DNA from: Gigantopelta aegis
Lineage: Eukaryota > Mollusca > Gastropoda > Neomphalida > Peltospiridae
Length of the DNA stretch: 64,000 bases
Assembly: GCF_016097555.1 (NCBI RefSeq)
Contig: NC_054704.1
Span: 92,447,653-92,511,652, forward strand
Reading direction: 5' to 3'
In this document: piece by piece, positions 1 through 13,344 of the stretch
How positions within the stretch are numbered: position 1 is the stretch's first letter
Layout: the number at the start of each line of letters is the position of its first letter
Notes under the pieces: model-generated
Databases searched by the model: none
What the model saw: the letters and a program-made list of their open reading frames with translations, nothing else
What the model was told of the DNA's origin: nothing
Position numbers and translations under genes: made by a program

Positions 1-221
1 GTTTAAATAAAAAATATGGAGCATTTACAATTTTAACCAGAATATGTTGAGTGGGGGGGGGGGGGTGGGGGTGGGGGTTTTTTGTCAGGGGGGGGGGGGC
101 ATTGGTAAATGAAAGCAATTTTTTTAATTAATTAAACAAAATAGAAAATAAAAAATTAAAGAAACCTAACCAATATTAGGTTGTGTTTTAAATATTTCTT
201 GAAAGAAAATATTTATCACCT

Positions 222-460
222 TCACTAACCACTAACCACTAACCCAAAGTCCTGGACAGACAGCCCAGATAGCTGAAGTGTGCATCCAAGACAGCATGCT
301 TGAACCTTAACTGGATAAAAGTACGAAAATAAGCTGAAATGAATTGAGCACCAACCGGCCTCAGTAACATAGTGGTTAAGCCATCAAATACCAGCTCTCA
401 CCAAGAGCAAATTTTAGTACTATTTGATTCAGCATGAAAATAAGTTGAAATGAAATCAAC
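222..460 (+). mobile_element. SINE family A fragments (two pieces)
   Basis: The tail half of SINE family A (CTGGACAGACAGCCCAGATA, then the TTGAACCTTAA block) runs to about 347. A second, internally deleted copy with the tRNA-like head (GTGGTTAAGCCATC) runs from about 352 to 460. Fuller copies lie at 21776-22044 and 60849-61074 in the opposite orientation. These copies are diverged and look old. Confidence 0.6.
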
Positions 461-739
461 TTTAGCAGCAAAGTTAACCATTCTTCCACATATTAAAATA
501 AGGAATGATTCAGAATTGTTTTTATAATGATGTAGACTTCCACATACCTATGAGGGCAGTATGTGGGTCAGTCGGTAGAGTTCAGCAGAGGAGTGGTGGA
601 TCACAGCATCAATCCCCCAATATGGACTTGGGTGTTTCCCAATCCAACCAGTTCCCTGTGACTGCTTCATCAAAGGCTGTATTAAGTTCTGTCCTGTCCA
701 TGGGAAAATACATAAAAGAACCTTGTAGCCTATATGATG

Positions 740-808
740 TCTGTCTCTTTCTGTCTCTCTCTGTCTCTCTCTGTCTCTGTCTGTCTGTTTGTCTGTCTGT
801 CTGTGTGT

Positions 809-863
<55 letters not shown>

Positions 864-878
864 CCTCTCGCTCCCTCC

Positions 879-922
<44 letters not shown>
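740..922. repeat. CT/GT microsatellite
   Basis: A nearly pure (CT)n tract is preceded by (CTGT)n and (GT)n blocks and interrupted by a short TTCC-rich segment. The open frames across it on both strands are low-complexity (LSLSLS on one strand, RERERE on the other) and are not genes. Confidence 0.95.
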
Positions 923-923
<1 letters not shown>

Positions 924-3552
924 ATAGCTGTTTAAAATGTGTTACAGTGTCAAACAAATATTCCTTTACTTTCCTAACTTATTTTTATTTACTAAATGGC
1001 AAATTTTAACAATTGACAAATATTTAATATATAATTATATATTTGTACATATTCAACATTTTATTTGATATATTCAACATGTTACAGACTCATTTTTTAG
1101 CAATATTACTTATACTGACAAATGATGCATCAATGAAATCCAGTGTCTACATTTGTATGTTACAAGTTTTCTTTTATTTAAGTGTATTTAGCACATTGCT
1201 AAACCTTTTTTGTCATTTAATAGTTAAAAACAATAAAATGGGGAAAAACCTTGTTTGATTGGGGCAAATTACAAATTACAAAAATTGAGACAAATAATCG
1301 ACTCAGCTTCATTCATTGAATTTGTTCTGGCAAACAATTTTCGATCCCTTTTTCCAGTCCCATTGTTTATGACTAACCATGATATGTTGTTTATGTAGAG
1401 ATACAGCAGGCCAGGAATTCGACACCAAAAGTCTATGGCCAAATCCTTTTTGCTGAATTAACTGTTTTATCAGCAAGCTATGGAATATAATTTGTTCTCT
1501 TAACTGCTTTTTTAATCTGAACAGCACTAAAATAATCCTGTGGAATATGTTATCTACATATTCATCAGTCATACTCAAAACATAATTCAATAAAACGTAA
1601 CCGTTACAGTAACCAGCCAATAATCATACTATCCCAGAAGACCACAGATGCACCTTGACCATTTGTATATATATGTATCTATTAAATACAATTAATAAGT
1701 CAAATTTTTTAATTCTTAAACAAGCTACTGCTATAATAGATGGAAACATTAAGCAGTGGCTATAAATAAGAAATTCCTATTTAATTTTGTGTTTTACAAT
1801 AAACTTTTGTTACTAAAATTTAAGAAAAAATTAACTTTTTCTTACAATTTTATTTACTTTTTTAAACTATTTTTTTTCAAAATAAAGCTAGTGTTTTAAA
1901 AAAGAAAGGACAGTCATGGGATGGGAGGAAATAACATGGGATGGGAGAAAATAACATGACATATGAATAGAAAATGGCACGGTGAAAGGAATACAATTTC
2001 CTGTGGGGGAAATAACTCATTTTAATAAAAATTGGCATACGAAGTGGCTTCATTAAAGGAATGTTATTAGGGAAAAAACCTCTTCATCTAAATATCTTTT
2101 TTAAAGCCTAGTTATTTCTATATCCAGTAGTTAAAACACATAATAAATGGACAGGTCATTAAGAAAAAAACCGAAAGTTGTTTCTGAACAAAAAGAACAA
2201 TTGCCTGAAATATCGTTCATGACATAAATGGCAGCCAGATTAATACAGATGGTTGTCTGAAGGGCAATATGCTTTCCATTTCCACGTTTTCAAGGGTGCA
2301 TAATTTACTGCCGTCGGACATTTTATTGTGCACTATTATTTTTCATCAGTTTTGACTTATGGAATGTTTCGTTGCATGAGAAATGAACATTTCTCCAGAA
2401 ATGTTATTCCAAATTATGTGGCAGGCAAAAAGGACGAAATTAATGCTGTAACAAAAGATGTGTTGCCATTTGAAACGTGAAACAATAATTATCATTAAAG
2501 CACATTAATCTAACGACCGGTGCCAGTGTGTATTCCAAAATAATGTGAGAGCTTTACACTGATTGGCTTGTTGGAATTCTTTATGAATTGACAGCATGAA
2601 CTGAGTAACAAGGTTACAATGGATCCTGGGTATCCTATTTGCATGCAAATGTCATTACAAATTGGGCTCCGTTATGGAATGCATCATGTTTGTATTTAAA
2701 ATACATGTTAAGAAGCATTATAGAGGGGGAAAGGGGGTTGGCTTAAAATTCAAACCTGTATTAAACAGTCGCCAAAGAATATAATAAATAACACATAAGT
2801 TACTTGTTTTTAAAAATGATTTGGGTAAATATTAAGGAAGCGTTTTAAGATGGGCAGTTGTTGAAAAAGATTAAGCAAATATGACTGTTTGGTCGACATT
2901 TTCATCATAAATTTGGTAAATAAAAGTGTTTTATGAAGCCACTCTACAGTTTGCAATCAAAACTCTCTTATATGCACTTAACACCTATAACTTCCTCTGG
3001 ATTGCCACGAGTGTAGTGAAGAACTTGTGTTGACTCAGCCTTTATAGGTTTTTTTAGTTATGGATCCTTTAAATACTGTTGTCCTACTGTTTTTACATCT
3101 TTAAAAAAAATACATGTATATGTAACTCATTTTCAGTATTTTAGCATTATATCTAACTAAAGTAAATTTCAATTCAAAATATTTTAATACATACCATAAA
3201 TTATGCATACAGTTTGAAAAAGACAACCATACACATTACATTGTTTGCCAGTAATACCATCAAAAATAATTTTTAAAAAGAAACATAAACCACACCCAAA
3301 TGTGTGCAAGCATTGTTTTATGTTAGTAGAAATCATATGACAGTGAAACCAAATGCCAACTTTATTCAGTGAATTAATATAAGATAAAACTAAAATAAAC
3401 TCAGTAAAATAACTCTGCAATTTTTGTTTGATCTGTAAACTATATATTTGCTAGACACATACATTAGTACAGCTATCTTTTCCAATGCAATCATGATGCA
3501 TTATTTTCATGATTAAAAATAATAATGAAAGTTTTTCTTGTTGTTTTTTCAG

Positions 3553-5243
3553 TGGGAACAAAAGGAAGTGAAGACAAGCTGATGTTCATTCTTATCCCAG
3601 GAATCACTGTTCCCTTGGCCTTGACCTTGCTTCTGGCCCTTGTGTGTTTCTGTCAAAACCGCAACAAGCGTAATGGTGTCAAAGGAAAATCAAGCAACAG
3701 ACAGGTTGGCCAGCCCGTGGAAATGAGCCCCCTCAACCCAAAACCCAACTCCCGTGCCCGTGAATTTGCAATGACGAACATACGATTCCTTCAGGAGTTG
3801 GGCGAAGGTGCATTTGGGAAGGTGTACAAAGGGGAGCTCATTGGGCTGTACGCGGAAAACACGGTCACCAAAGTGGCGATAAAAACATTGAAGGAGAACG
3901 CACAGCCGAAGATCCAGAATGACTTCCGCCGTGAGGTCGACATGATGTCTGAGATGAGACACCCCAACATTGTGTGTCTGCTGGGCGTGTGCATGAAGCA
4001 GGATCCCATGTGCATGTTGTTCGAGTACATGACTCACGGTGACCTGCACGAGTACCTCCTTGTGCACTCGCCGCACTCAGACATTACGTGCAAGGACGAC
4101 GAGGGCGGTGGCGGCGGGGGGAAGATCCTGGAGTATCCCGAGATGCTGGTGATCGCGCAGCAGATTGCCGCTGGGATGGAATACCTGGCCAGTCACCACT
4201 TTGTTCACCGCGACCTCGCCGCTCGCAACGTCCTCGTTGGAGACAACCTCACGGTCAAGATTTCCGACTTTGGTCTTTCTCGCGATGTATATTCGTCTGA
4301 TTATTACAGAGTTCAGAGCAAGAGTCTGTTGCCCGTGCGCTGGATGCCTCCAGAGTCGATCATGTATGGCAAGTTCACAACAGACAGTGATGTGTGGGCG
4401 TTCGGGGTCGTCCTGTGGGAGATTTTCAACTACGGCCTCCAGCCTTACTTCGGTTACTCGAACCAGGAGGTGATCGAAATGATCCGCTCCCGACAGATCC
4501 TGGCTTGCCCCGAGGAATGCCCGGCTCGAATGTATGGTCTGATGGTGGAGTGCTGGCACGAGACCCCAACCCGACGGCCATCATTCCGTGAGATCAACTC
4601 CCGACTGCGAGCCTGGAAGGGGGAGATGATGTCGGGACAGAATCACCACTGGAGCATCTCCCAGAGCCAGTCGGCCCACTCGAGCAGCACGCACCAGAGC
4701 GGCCAGAGCCAGCCGAGTCACCATAGCAGCACCGGTCCCAGCAACACGACAGCAGTGACGGGCCTCACCGGCAGCAGCAACACCTCAGATCCCATCCAGT
4801 CGTACCCACCTCCGGCTCAGCCCATGCCAAACTACACGATGGCATCCACCCATGGCTACAACGCCAACCAGCCACCGCTGGTGCCCATGCCCATTCTCGG
4901 AATACAGAGGCAGCACGGGCTGATGGGGCCTCCTCCGTACAATAACCTGAACAGTCAGAACAGCCATATAAACGGTCCGTCGAAAATCTCGCCTGCTGGG
5001 TCAGTAGCCAGTTCGAAATCATCCAACAGTGCCACGTCGCAGAGCTCCTCTGGGATCGGGCCGCTGCCGGTGATCAAGAATGTGCCGGGAAACCACCACG
5101 TGCCTCAGAGCCAGCAGAACCACCAATACAATGCGGCGAACAATGTCAGCAACGGCATGCCCACTGTGGCAGAGTGCAATCGCTTCAATAACTTTATGTC
5201 ACAAAATGCTTACATTCCTGAACCAAGGACTTCAGAAATCTGA
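3553..5243 (+). CDS. ROR: ROR-family receptor tyrosine kinase, last coding exon
   Basis: Membrane receptor kinase of the ROR family (Wnt5a-type ligands, planar polarity and neuronal development in animals). The exon opens after TTTTTTCAG at 3552 in phase 1. Counting codons from 3525, residues 19-43 form a hydrophobic membrane helix followed by basic stop-transfer residues (RNKR). A tyrosine kinase domain covers about 86-366: glycine loop GEGAFGKV (93-100), VAIK lysine at 120, HRDLAARN (228-235), DFG (248-250), and an activation loop with paired tyrosines (SSDYYRVQS) and a RWMPPES segment. A tail of about 200 residues, rich in Ser, Gln, Asn and Pro, ends at TGA 5241-5243. A Gly-rich insert (DDEGGGGGGK) lies in the kinase. 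The Ig, Frizzled and Kringle exons are outside the window. The activation loop resembles invertebrate Ror more than MuSK or Trk, so the family call is firm. The ATG at 3525 lies in the intron and is not the start. Confidence 0.93.
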
Positions 5244-7529
5244 GCAGCTGACAAAGAGTAAATCAAATGTTGCCATACTTGTGAATGTAAGTGTATATAG
5301 CTGTTTTGTTATGAATGTATGTGGGGGAGAGAAAAAAAACACACACATAAAATGTTATTACGCCCACTGCACATGAAAACATGAAACAAGTGTTCATCAC
5401 AGTTAGTCCAGTCCTAAAACTAATGATCGTTTTCTCATTCAAATGTATTTTCTTTTTGCATCCTTGTTTTTAAAATGGGGAGCAAAAATTATTTATACAG
5501 ATATTTTTGTTCTTAGTGAAAATCCATCAACTTTTAACAATATTTTATCAAAGATTACAATTAATAACTGAATTTCGAGTCCAAGTTCGACTAAGTACAA
5601 GTATTACAGAATATGAAGATTGCTTCAGAAATTTCAGGACAAGACGAAACATTTATTTAGGCTGGACAAGACAAAAGGATATACTAAACCTGCAGATCAT
5701 TGTTCTTTCATGTTGCCATGATCAATCTTTATTGTAACTTGGTGACCTGTGAGGAACACGTGAGAGACTGGTGTCCTCAGATCTGCCCATTTGGTTAGAG
5801 CTGTGCTAAACTTACTTCAGATTTCAGATACTTGTGTCAAACTGTGTCCTAAGACATGAGTGGAGAGTGGAAACTACTAAGTAGATTGGTCAAGAGAACC
5901 TAAAACAATTCAGTGCATGGTGCTCATCAAATGAAGGAGGAATTTACTCATCAAATAAAGGAGGAATTTACTCAAAGAAGACCTGATTTGTAAAAGAATT
6001 TTTGACTTGTACACCACAAGTTTGTGATTATAAAAAGCTAAATGGATTTGAAGGTGTAAATGTGCAAATAAGTTACTTGCAGGAGTAGAATAGATGAGGA
6101 AGTATTAAAACTATCTACTGTTACAGTTATATATATAATATTTATAAACTGTATTATACGTGACATGCCTTGTGTATCTATTAAGTCTGGTGTTATGAAG
6201 GCATCTTTATGGAACTGAAGGACAAAAGAGCTATGAGCAATATTACACGTTTATAATTACCATAAATTCTTGATTAAGATGTTCACCTAAGATTCAGATT
6301 GACAAGAAACAAAAAGAGCAGAGATATATCTATTATCAGTAAGCCATACCATATACCTGTAACACACCATGATTACGGTTACACACCACCATTAATTACT
6401 CCATGCAGTTCAATTTTTCTGTCAGAAAATATTCTGTAAAAAATATAACACTATCGAATGTGTCATGTGACTACTAATTTTAGGGAGTGCTCTCAACTGA
6501 CAGTACTGTATGAACAATGAACCTAGGTCGACCACAAACATTTCCAGTTAGCAACCCTCATGCCAGAGCACAGCCTCGTGTTGCTGTTATACAAGTGGCA
6601 CTATATACCACTTACACAGTTGTTATCAGTTAGTACTACATATAACAAGTAACTTCAAACCAAACTTCAAACCAATGAGTTATTTAAATACTACCGAGGT
6701 CAACCTACTTATAATCATCACAGAAAGATTTCAAACGGCATATCAGAATTTTTTAGTATTTTTTTATGAGGAACTATTTCCAAAGCCGGACTGTTATATT
6801 AAGCTGTTATAACAAGTAATGACATGACAAATTATGGTGTGTTGCCTTAAACTAAATCAAAGCATATATTTGATTAGAAGTACAGGTAATGGCTTGAATT
6901 TTGTCTCTTTTTACTATCATTATTTTAAAGTACAAAACTTTAAAAGAAAACAAAAGCAGTATCTATTACCATGAAGCATATTTTAGGAGACAACCAAACA
7001 CAAATGACATAAAATCAAAGAGTCTGACATCATTTTAGCAGGAACGAGTCTTTTGGGCTTGCCTAAAATGTAAAAATTGAGTGCTGAAAAGTTTCTGTCC
7101 AGGAAAAAAAAGGGAGCTAACTAAATGAGTTGTTCACTTGCATAATTTTCAGGTTAAGTCCTAAATCAAGAATTTATAGTATATTTTATATTTAGTGGTA
7201 CGGTTACCATGGTGTAGTGCTTGCAATATGTGATACCATAGAGAACCTAACATAGTGTATAATCAGTATCAGTATTTCACATATATCTATGTTAATATGG
7301 CCACATTATGTCTGACAATAGCCTTAATTAGCTAGGCTTTCGAAAATAGTTTTACTTTTGTTTTTAATCATGTCATTCGATATGTTCATATTCATAATTT
7401 AATCAGTCATGATATGGGTTGTTATGACAGGGTATAATCCAGTCTTGTAAACTATGTTGATATTTAAATTAATATCTGATGGGAGTTCATTACACAGTAA
7501 GAATATCTTTGAAATATTTCAGAATCATT

Positions 7530-7533
<4 letters not shown>

Positions 7534-7594
<61 letters not shown>
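7534..7594. repeat. (TA)n(TG)n microsatellite
   Basis: About 42 bases of alternating TA pass directly into alternating TG, a compound dinucleotide repeat. Confidence 0.95.
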
Positions 7595-7595
<1 letters not shown>

Positions 7596-8394
7596 AATTC
7601 TTTTGTTTGACTATGAATAATTCTCAAGATATTTACATTTTTCTTTTGTAAAAACAAAACTTGCATAAAATTTATTAAGAAATATTTTCAAAATAAACAA
7701 CTGATTAGAATACAATTTGTAAAGAACATTTGAGATTTTGTTGAAGCATACACAATGTCATGTGTTAGACTAAGTAATTTTTGCTTGCAACAAGAAGAAC
7801 ATAAGCAAAAATGAAGTCACTCTTATAACTTCTGAATGACATACACACATCATTTGGTAATGTAAAAAGTAATAGTACTTTATGAGTAGTATGTGCTTCT
7901 TCAGGACGTCATGGTATCTTAAAGATGTTTTCTTCATCTTGACATATGTGAAATAGCTCATCATTTTCACATCTTCTGACAATATTCCTTAAAATACAAA
8001 ATCTATAATCAAGTTAAATTTTGTACCAGTTCACAGAATTTATTTTAAATGTGAGTAACATCATGGTATAATTGTAAGACTGATTGATTTGAAAATATTT
8101 TATTTATTAAGTGTATCCCATGATTAACAAGAAAGTGCCAACCCATGTCTGGCTCATCACAGATAAACCACAATACATTTTAACTACAAGTGCTATCATA
8201 AACACTTGTTAGTTTGTACAATATTATATATGTATGGAGTGATGTTTACTTTTATAGCAGTACTGTGCAATTGAAAAACCAATAGCAATAATAAAGGTAA
8301 TCTTTAAACATTTTTTAAGAAAGATTTAAGCTTCTTGAATTAATAAAACTATATCAAGCATTTCAAATCAACATTGCCTAGTAGTTTTTTAAAA

Positions 8395-8530
8395 GTTTGT
8401 TTTGTTGAATGACACCACTAGAGCACATTGATTTATTAATCTTCTGCTATTGGATGTCAAACATTTGGTAATTTTTACATATAGTCTTGGAGAGGAAACC
8501 TGCTACATTTTTCTGCATGTGTATGGCATT
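8395..8530 (-). mobile_element. SINE family B, partial
   Basis: Contains the family B tail in reverse: GACACCACTAGAGCACATTG, then the block TTGGATGTCAAACATTTGGT and a diverged GGAAACCTGCTACA. The tRNA-like head is missing, so the copy is truncated. Full copies are at 34276-34601 and 54010-54316. Confidence 0.75.
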
Positions 8531-9404
8531 GAAGTCTAGAACACATTTCGGCCCAATTCAGAGAACATTTTGTTTTCAAACTCTTGATTAGTGATATTTC
8601 TTGTCAATTTAATAATTGATTAGCAACTACTGTTTAATGTTTTAAAATTGCATAGCGATCTCTGCAACTTATGTAGCGAATTGCAACGCAAATCTAAACA
8701 AAATGTTCTCTGTCCATAGTTAAATTCTGTCCATTTTGTCAAGTTCAAACACTCGTGTATATTAATTATATTTATATATATGTAATTAGTTGGTTTTTTA
8801 GTTTTACAGTGCTGCTTTAATGGTTTACATCTAATTTTATTGTTAAGTATTCAGTTAGGAAAAAAGAAGAACTTGATTGTATTGCACTCGTTGAAATGTG
8901 ATAAGATACTGACAGTATACTGTTGTCTATGTTAATGCACATATTATTGTGTTGTGTCTTTATATTTGTTGTCTATTTATTCTTATTCAAGTTAAACTTG
9001 AGTGCCTCAGAGCATAATACATGCATTTTGTAGTAATGCTCTTTTGTATACAGATGTATATAGCTTATATTTTGTTTTGTTTTCTGTTTTGTTCAAGACA
9101 TGAAATTATATAATACTGTACAAATAGATAGAGTTACAGTTTTTTCCTATCATATTACTTGTGACAATCATAAAAAAACATTGAATCATTTTTTTTCCCA
9201 TGGCAAATTCAAGTAACTTTTTTTCTCATTCATTATTGTTAGTAAAGTCCAATCTTTCACATTTATAGTATAATTAAAATCCACAAAGAGACACTGATAT
9301 AGATAAGAATCGAAAAAAAAAGTATTAATGTGGAAAGTAGTACTAGGACATTAGCATTCTACTCTTTTTCTTACAAAGTATACAGGTATGTAGACATATA
9401 CAAC

Positions 9405-9582
9405 ATATATACACAAACACACATCTACACACATATATATATATATACACACACACACACATCTACACACATACACACACACACACCTACACACACACAC
9501 ATCTACACACACACATATCTGCACACACACACACACACAACTACACACACACACACCTACACACACACTCCTACATACACAC

Positions 9583-9619
<37 letters not shown>

Positions 9620-9628
9620 CACACACAC
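9405..9628. repeat. (CA)n-rich microsatellite
   Basis: CACACA runs are interrupted regularly by CTA and TATATA. Open frames on both strands here consist of His/Thr or Cys/Val repeats and are not genes. Confidence 0.95.
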
Positions 9629-9720
9629 ATTCAAACCAAATGTTTAAAACCAAAACTAATTATATTGACATAAACTGTTTATTAATTCCCACCTACAAAA
9701 ATCAACAGAAATAAAACTGT

Positions 9721-12600
9721 AGAATACAAGTCTCATGTTGTACACATAATTTCTTATTGGGTTCCATGTTGTACATTTTGTACTTAAAATGGACTGAAAC
9801 ATTTTTGAGATTTACATACCAATGGCATATTACATTTGTGCCTTTTGTTTAACATGTTACTAGCAGCATTTGTTGTTTTTAATGTAGATGTAAAAGTGCC
9901 TATGCCTACTTTTCATTTTATGTTGTCTGCTATGAATTAGTAAGTGATCAGTTTTTTATTTAAAAAATATAAATGTTAATTTTTAATCTTCCAGGAAGTT
10001 TTTTCTTAAATGTTTCTTTCAAAATTGTTGTTCATGGTAATTTGGGAATTTGAATTGCTTTTTTAACTTCTAAAAATTATAATCTATTTATTGTTTCATC
10101 ATATTGAATGTTATAAGAACTGCACCAGTATTTCTATACTATTTTATCAAGTGATATTAAGAAAAACATGTAATAGTTTTTAATATTCAGGTGTTGATTT
10201 TCTCTTTTTAATAAGATAAAAAGTACACCTATATGCATGCCTTTTAGTAAATACAAAATAATGTATTTAAAACCATTTTTTCCTTTACTAATTACTTGAA
10301 TACATTTATACTTGACATTAAATATAGTAAAACTGGCATGAATTAAAACATTAAAAATTTAATCTGTATATATCTTTATCTTATCATTATTATTTAAGTG
10401 ATTTTCTTTTTTCATTCTGATTTTTTAAAGTACAAATAACAAAGTCTGATAAATTAAGCATATAATTAATGATGGTTAGCTTATTTGGTTCTTAATATGT
10501 AAATAATATATTAAACAACCTAATTGTTGATTAACACCTATGCATACATCTTACTGTGATTAATATTCGTAAGCCAATTAAAATATTTTTTTGTGCTTTT
10601 TTGTTTTTCGCAAGTATAGTCATGCCATCCTGAAACTTCTTGCTTTATTATGATAAATACCAAGGCAATGTCTTTCTAAATTTACTACTAGTGTCTTAAA
10701 GCCATGTTCACACTGTAACCCAGTAATTTAAAGGATATTCAAAGGACAGGTTCAAGTTCTTTTTTACTGTTGTAAAGTGTTTTTATATATATTTATATTT
10801 ATGTAAAACAAAAAGTTGAAATTTCTGGCTTAAATACTAATTTCTACACATTATTTGTGTTTATCGTCATTATAGCTTATAACGGTTTAACTAAATTTAG
10901 TTTCCATATTTCTGAGAGAGAAAAAATGTGCTAACACTTTTTAGAGGTTTTGATTTGTGAATTTATAAAACCGTGAAAATACCTGTTAAATCCACAGATT
11001 AAAAATTTCAAACTGATCCTATTTTCAGTTAAAGCAAGCACTCTATGGCATTATTAAATGCTTGCTAAGGCATACCAAAATTATGGAGTAACTTTGTAAT
11101 TTGGAATATGATTTAAACGGTAATTGTTCACATTCCATCTTGTAACATTTTGGTTGGTCAATTTATGTAGTCGACCAACATCCATTTATATATTGTTAAA
11201 TTAAATTCTTTAAGTTAAAAAATAAAAATGTTTTCACTATATAACACGACCATATCACACTAGACATTGTGTCAAACAGATGTTTTTTAAAATTCATTTT
11301 TAATTGCTTATTATTTCTAAAGCTAATAAATATATTTCAACCACTAACATACATTTAATATGCAAATGAATATATTAATATCAGAGTTATTAGTAAGTAC
11401 TGATCTACAAAATGCTCTTCTTAAAGTGTTATTTGTAGCGCTGCATTCTGTGTTACATTTCTTAAGAGTGTACAATTGTAAAATGTTTACTTTTATTAAT
11501 ATGGCACCCCTTTAATATTCTAGACATATATAGCCAAAAATCTACAGTTTTAATACCGGTAATTAAACTTTGGCACTATATTGGATGTATACATTTTCAG
11601 TATGCTTTTATACACGAACCACTGCCATGTTTTCAAATAAGGCTTCATTATTTCATTGCATGGAAACTGATTCACATCAAACTGTGATTAAAGTGCTCAT
11701 TTTTGTAGCTGGATCTAGACTGTAATATAGAGGATGGGGGTGGGGGAGTAAGGAGGGAGCAATATAAACTACCAGGTACTTAAAACCTGAGTTACCAATA
11801 TAAACAATGGTACTAAAAAATATCATTAGTAATACTGGAATAAGGTATTATTATTGTTTTTCTTTCCAGCTTATATTAACTTCTTTTTTAAAATAAATTT
11901 TGCAGCACATATACGGTAAAACAGTAGTGGATTTTTAAAAAATAGGGTCAATTACTTATCTTATCATTTTTCTGAAAGCACAAATGCTTATCAAATATAT
12001 TCATATTTTTAATTGTCCATTTGATTTATATTAACAGTAATTAATTTCAAACTGGGGGTGGGAATCCACATGTTCCAGCCACATAGTTAAGCATGTCTTA
12101 AACAGCTACCTTATTTAATATAATGAAAAGTGGCTTTTAACATGGTACAACATTAAATTGGAAAATCAGTACAACAGCATTTAAAAATATATATATATTT
12201 ATTAATTAAAGTGTTTCTGCTTTCAGGAGAGACTGGGGGTGTTTCATCCTTAACCCTCCCCTTATTCCTACCTGTTAGGCTTCTTCCTGTTGTGGATAGT
12301 GGATAGAGTCTGACATTTTAACTTTGTTTATTGTGAAGATGTACGGTACTGGTGCTATATCTTGTTACTGCTTCGCCGACGACCACCATTCGTCTGTGAG
12401 CCGCATGTACAGTATGTAATTTATGTATTGCAGTATATGCATATCGGAGCAGTCTGTGGCATGTTGATTAAATACCTTGCTGATATTGTCAATAAAATAT
12501 GGAAAACACACGTCTCGACTTTCAGTGGTCTGTTCAAAGGAAAGGAATGTTTGTTTGTTGGTCGACACCTCAGCTCATTGGTGAATCACACAGTAGCTAT
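9721..12600. other. Intergenic AT-rich sequence, no feature seen
   Basis: No coding potential, RNA gene or clear repeat was recognised between the CA tract and the SINE cluster near 12.6-13.3 kb. A short TA-rich run at 12187-12204 and a few poly-T tracts are the only simple repeats noticed. Confidence 0.4.
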
Positions 12601-12625
12601 TAGGTCTTTCAACAGTGTACTAAAA

Positions 12626-12822
12626 GTTGTTTTGGTTAACGACACCACTTGAGCACATTAATTCATTAATCATCGGCCATATGATGGACAGGTAGGACAG
12701 CATATACCACGGCCATTGATATACCAGTAACAGGGAACTGATTGGGATGAAAGAAATGAAATGGGTCTAACGAGGATGTTTGATCCTACACCTCATGTAC
12801 GTCAGGCGAGCGCTCTACTCAC
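12626..12822 (-). mobile_element. SINE family B, internally deleted
   Basis: Family B tail (GACACCACTTGAGCACATTA), a shortened middle, then the promoter-proximal part (CATACCACGGCC, GATATACCAGTAAC) and a diverged tRNA-like head with GGCGAGCGCTCTAC. The segment between the tail and the head-side block is missing. Confidence 0.7.
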
Positions 12823-12863
12823 TGAGCTGTTCTGATATTTGTCATTTGGGCTATTCCTATCAG

Positions 12864-13104
12864 TTTCATTTCATTTCAACTTATTTTCGTGCTTATATCC
12901 AATTAAGGTTCAAGCACACTGTCCTGGGCACACACCTTAGATGTCTGGCTGTCTGTCCTGGACAGTGTGTTAGTTGTTAATTCTGAGTGGTTAATGAGAA
13001 AGAAGAGGGTGTAGTGGTCTTACATCTACCCATTGAGTCATTAAAATGCAGTCTGGGTGGGAGCCTTATGTCCGATGGCTTAACCACGACACCAACGAGG
13101 CCAG
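12864..13104 (-). mobile_element. SINE family A copy 1 of a tandem pair
   Basis: Reads in reverse from the tail (TTCGTGCTTATATCCAATTA) through GTCCTGGGCACACACC to a tRNA-derived head ending near 13104 (GGCTTAACCACGACACC). The middle of the head is deleted, so the box B region is absent. The motif ATTCCTATCA precedes the copy and follows it. Confidence 0.8.
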
Positions 13105-13112
13105 TATTCCTA

Positions 13113-13344
13113 TCATTTCATTTTATTTTAACTTATTTTTCGTGCTTATATCCAGTTAAGGTTCAAGCACGCTGTCTTGGGCACACACCTCAGCTATCTG
13201 GGCTGTGAGAAGAAGGTGTAGTGGTCTTACACCTACCCACTGAGTTGTTAAAACTCGCTCTGGGTGAGAGCCAGTACCAGGCTGTGAACCCTGTACCTAC
13301 CAGCCTTATGTCTGATGGCTTAACCACGACACCACCAAGGCTGG
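13113..13344 (-). mobile_element. SINE family A copy 2 of a tandem pair
   Basis: A second copy in the same orientation directly abuts copy 1, separated by ATTCCTATCA, which recurs after 13344. It keeps the head part missing from copy 1 (GCTGTGAACCCTGTACC, the reverse of a box-B-like element), so the copies are not a recent duplication of one another. Confidence 0.8.

Larger units (their letters stand above)
1..3552 (+). other. Intron of the ROR gene (3' part)
   Basis: No coding sequence is recognisable here. The stretch ends in a pyrimidine-rich tract and AG at 3551-3552, the acceptor of the ROR exon. It contains poly-G runs near 50-100, SINE fragments at 222-460, a long CT microsatellite at 740-922 and otherwise AT-rich unique sequence. 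Short open frames at 505-924 and 734-1009 are CT-repeat translations, and none of the others resembles a protein I know. The intron must begin left of the window, because the exons for the ROR extracellular domains are absent. Confidence 0.6.
5244..9720 (+). other. Probable long 3' UTR of ROR and downstream flank
   Basis: AT-rich sequence with no credible coding region follows the ROR stop codon. AATAAA hexamers occur at 5954-5959, 7690-7695, 8290-8295 and 9710-9715, so the true cleavage site cannot be chosen from sequence alone. The stretch holds a TA/TG microsatellite (7534-7594), a SINE family B fragment (8395-8530) and a CA-rich tract (9405-9628). Confidence 0.4.

Noticed and set aside
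505-1009. Open frames over the CT microsatellite
   Set aside because: Pure dinucleotide translation (LSLSLS, RERERE) on both strands with no conserved flank.
3525-3552. ATG at 3525 as the ROR start
   Set aside because: It precedes a strong splice acceptor, and a ROR protein needs extracellular domains before the membrane helix.
9330-9653. Open frames over the CA-rich tract
   Set aside because: Low-complexity translation (THTHTH, CVCVCV) on both strands.
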